From the NCBI GenBank assembly GCA_050248375.1, contig JBFWSL010000047.1, positions 1-16,907 of the forward strand: DNA of 16,907 nt, in the 5' to 3' direction. A program made the translations under genes and the position numbers. Positions 15,942 to 16,907 of this stretch are shown piece by piece (positions within the stretch are counted from its first letter, which is position 1; the number at the start of each line of letters is the position of its first letter). This DNA is from JAYZVT01 sp050248375. Its GTDB lineage: Bacteria > Pseudomonadota > Alphaproteobacteria > Rhizobiales > Methyloligellaceae. Under the pieces are notes generated by a model. It saw nothing but the letters and a program-made list of their open reading frames with translations. It ran no database searches and was not told the origin of the DNA.

Positions 15942-16729
15942 CCGCCGACACCCTCATACTCGCCGTCCCTTCCAAGGGCCGGCTGATGGAGATGACCGCG
16001 AAAATGTTCGCCGATGCCGGGCTGGACATCCGCAAGACCGGCCACGAGCGCGGCTATCGCGGCGAGATCGCCGGGCTCGACGGCGCCGGGATCGCCTTTT
16101 TGTCGTCGTCGGAGATCGCCCAGCAATTGCGCTCGGGCCGCGTCCACATGGGCATCACCGGCGAGGATCTGGTGCGCGAGACGATCAACGACGCCGATGC
16201 GAAGGTGGAGTTCCTGCGCGCCCTCGGCTTCGGCCATGCCGATGTGGTCGCCGCCGTGCCCGAATGCTGGATAGACGTCCAGCGCATGAGCGACCTGGAA
16301 GAGGCGGGCGCCATCTTCCACCGAGAGCATGGCCGCCGGCTTCGCGTGGCGACGAAATATCCGAACCTGACCCGCCGCCATTTCGCGGCCAATGGCGTCG
16401 CCGGTTACCGCATCGTCGAAAGCCTGGGCGCCACCGAGGGCACGCCCGCCGCCGGAACGGCGGAGATGATCGTGGACATCACCACCACCGGCACCACGCT
16501 CAAGGCCAATCATCTCAAGGTTCTGGAGGACGGCGTTATCCTGAAATCGCAGGCGATGCTGGCGGCGTCCAGGGCCGCGAACTGGAAGGGGGCGGCCGCC
16601 GATGTGCGTGACGAGCTGCTGTCACGCCTCGGAGCGGCGGGGACCAGTCCAGCTCCCGAGACGCCCAAGGCTCCCGCGACGGCCAAAACGGCCAAGCCCG
16701 CCGCGAAGCGCGCCCCCAAGAAATCCTAG
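15938..16729 (+). CDS. hisG: ATP phosphoribosyltransferase catalytic subunit, short form
   Basis: 263-residue HisG. It joins ATP and PRPP to form phosphoribosyl-ATP, the committed step of histidine synthesis. Signatures: LAVPSKGRLME at the N-terminus, GMGITGED-type region seen as HMGITGEDLVRE, VATKYPNLTRRHF, and the PRPP-binding loop in EMIVDITTTGTTLKANHLKV. There is no C-terminal ACT-like regulatory domain, so it is the short form that depends on HisZ, encoded immediately upstream with an ATGA overlap. The last 35 or so residues form a low-complexity tail rich in Ala, Pro and Lys (PAPETPKAPATAKTAKPAAK and a few more), not part of the catalytic fold and probably disordered. The codon pattern is normal for the window. 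Confidence 0.95.
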   Translation: MTADTLILAVPSKGRLMEMTAKMFADAGLDIRKTGHERGYRGEIAGLDGAGIAFLSSSEIAQQLRSGRVHMGITGEDLVRETINDADAKVEFLRALGFGHADVVAAVPECWIDVQRMSDLEEAGAIFHREHGRRLRVATKYPNLTRRHFAANGVAGYRIVESLGATEGTPAAGTAEMIVDITTTGTTLKANHLKVLEDGVILKSQAMLAASRAANWKGAAADVRDELLSRLGAAGTSPAPETPKAPATAKTAKPAAKRAPKKS

Positions 16730-16734
16730 CCTGC

Positions 16735-16764
16735 CCCTGGCTGCCCGCGCGCGGCTGGCCAGGG
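16735..16764 (+). terminator. Hairpin after hisG, possible terminator
   Basis: CCCTGGC (16735-16741) pairs with GCCAGGG (16758-16764), with an inner GCC/GGC (16743-16745 and 16753-16755). It begins a few bases after the hisG stop. No T run follows, so intrinsic termination is uncertain. Confidence 0.35.
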
Positions 16765-16907
16765 CCCAGAGCGGCGGCGAGGACTTGATCGCCGCCTTCA
16801 TGCGAAGCCCGGCGCGCAGCGCCGCCGCCGCCGCCTCGCCCTTCGCCGTCAGCGCCAGCACGACATGGCCGCGCTCGCGCCGGGTGGTGCACCATAGCGC
16901 CTTCAGG
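16765..16907 (-). other. Right-edge stretch with no firm gene; possible 3' end of a convergent gene
   Basis: The minus strand is open from the right edge and reads LKALWCTTRRERGHVVLALT, then an Ala-rich stretch, but its first stop is at 16622, which would overlap the hisG tail antisense by 108 bases. I do not recognise a family. It may be the C-terminus of a gene whose start lies beyond the window, or merely an open frame caused by high GC. Confidence 0.2.

Overview
The window reads as a chromosomal segment of a high-GC alphaproteobacterium, most likely a Hyphomicrobiales (Rhizobiales) relative. Support: third codon positions are almost all G or C; there is a hisS-hisZ-hisG operon with a short-form HisG; the HisRS has the long alphaproteobacterial form; and a mosaic palindromic element at 4731-4839 resembles the small intergenic repeats of rhizobia. 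No tRNA, rRNA, CRISPR array, insertion sequence or phage gene was seen.

Region 1 (1-4731): two lactate-utilisation genes on the minus strand (lutB, cut by the left edge, and lutA) diverge from a plus-strand TRAP transporter operon dctP-dctQ-dctM. The dctP reading frame is broken by one in-frame TAG at 2114-2116.

Region 2 (4731-6288): the convergent gap after dctM is filled by the mosaic palindrome. Then come, on the minus strand, a small periplasmic cytochrome c and a LysR-type regulator.

Region 3 (6289-12222): a regulatory gap with a plausible sigma70 promoter, a LysR-type dyad and a possible 7-codon leader ORF, followed by glcD-glcE-glcF (three-subunit glycolate oxidase) and a malate synthase A gene, closed by a strong hairpin/T-tract terminator. 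The products would oxidise glycolate to glyoxylate and condense it with acetyl-CoA to malate. With lutAB, the 2-oxo/hydroxy-acid-type TRAP transporter and the cytochrome c, regions 1-3 look like a small 2-hydroxyacid uptake and oxidation neighbourhood. That link is inference from gene order.

Region 4 (12328-13062): an orphan CheZ-like phosphatase gene whose protein ends in a short motif resembling the FliM N-terminus.

Region 5 (13264-16729): hisS, hisZ and hisG, tightly packed. A central segment of hisS (about 13800-14165) has about 52% GC and 50% GC3 by hand count, with flanks at 80-100% GC3. It looks like an intragenic recombination patch over the insertion domain, and is the clearest anomaly in the window. 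The last 178 bases hold no gene that I can support firmly.

I did not find a clearly new multi-gene system. The best leads are the hisS mosaic, the dctP amber codon, the three-arm palindrome at 4731-4839, the possible leader ORF and operator before glcD, and the CheZ tail.
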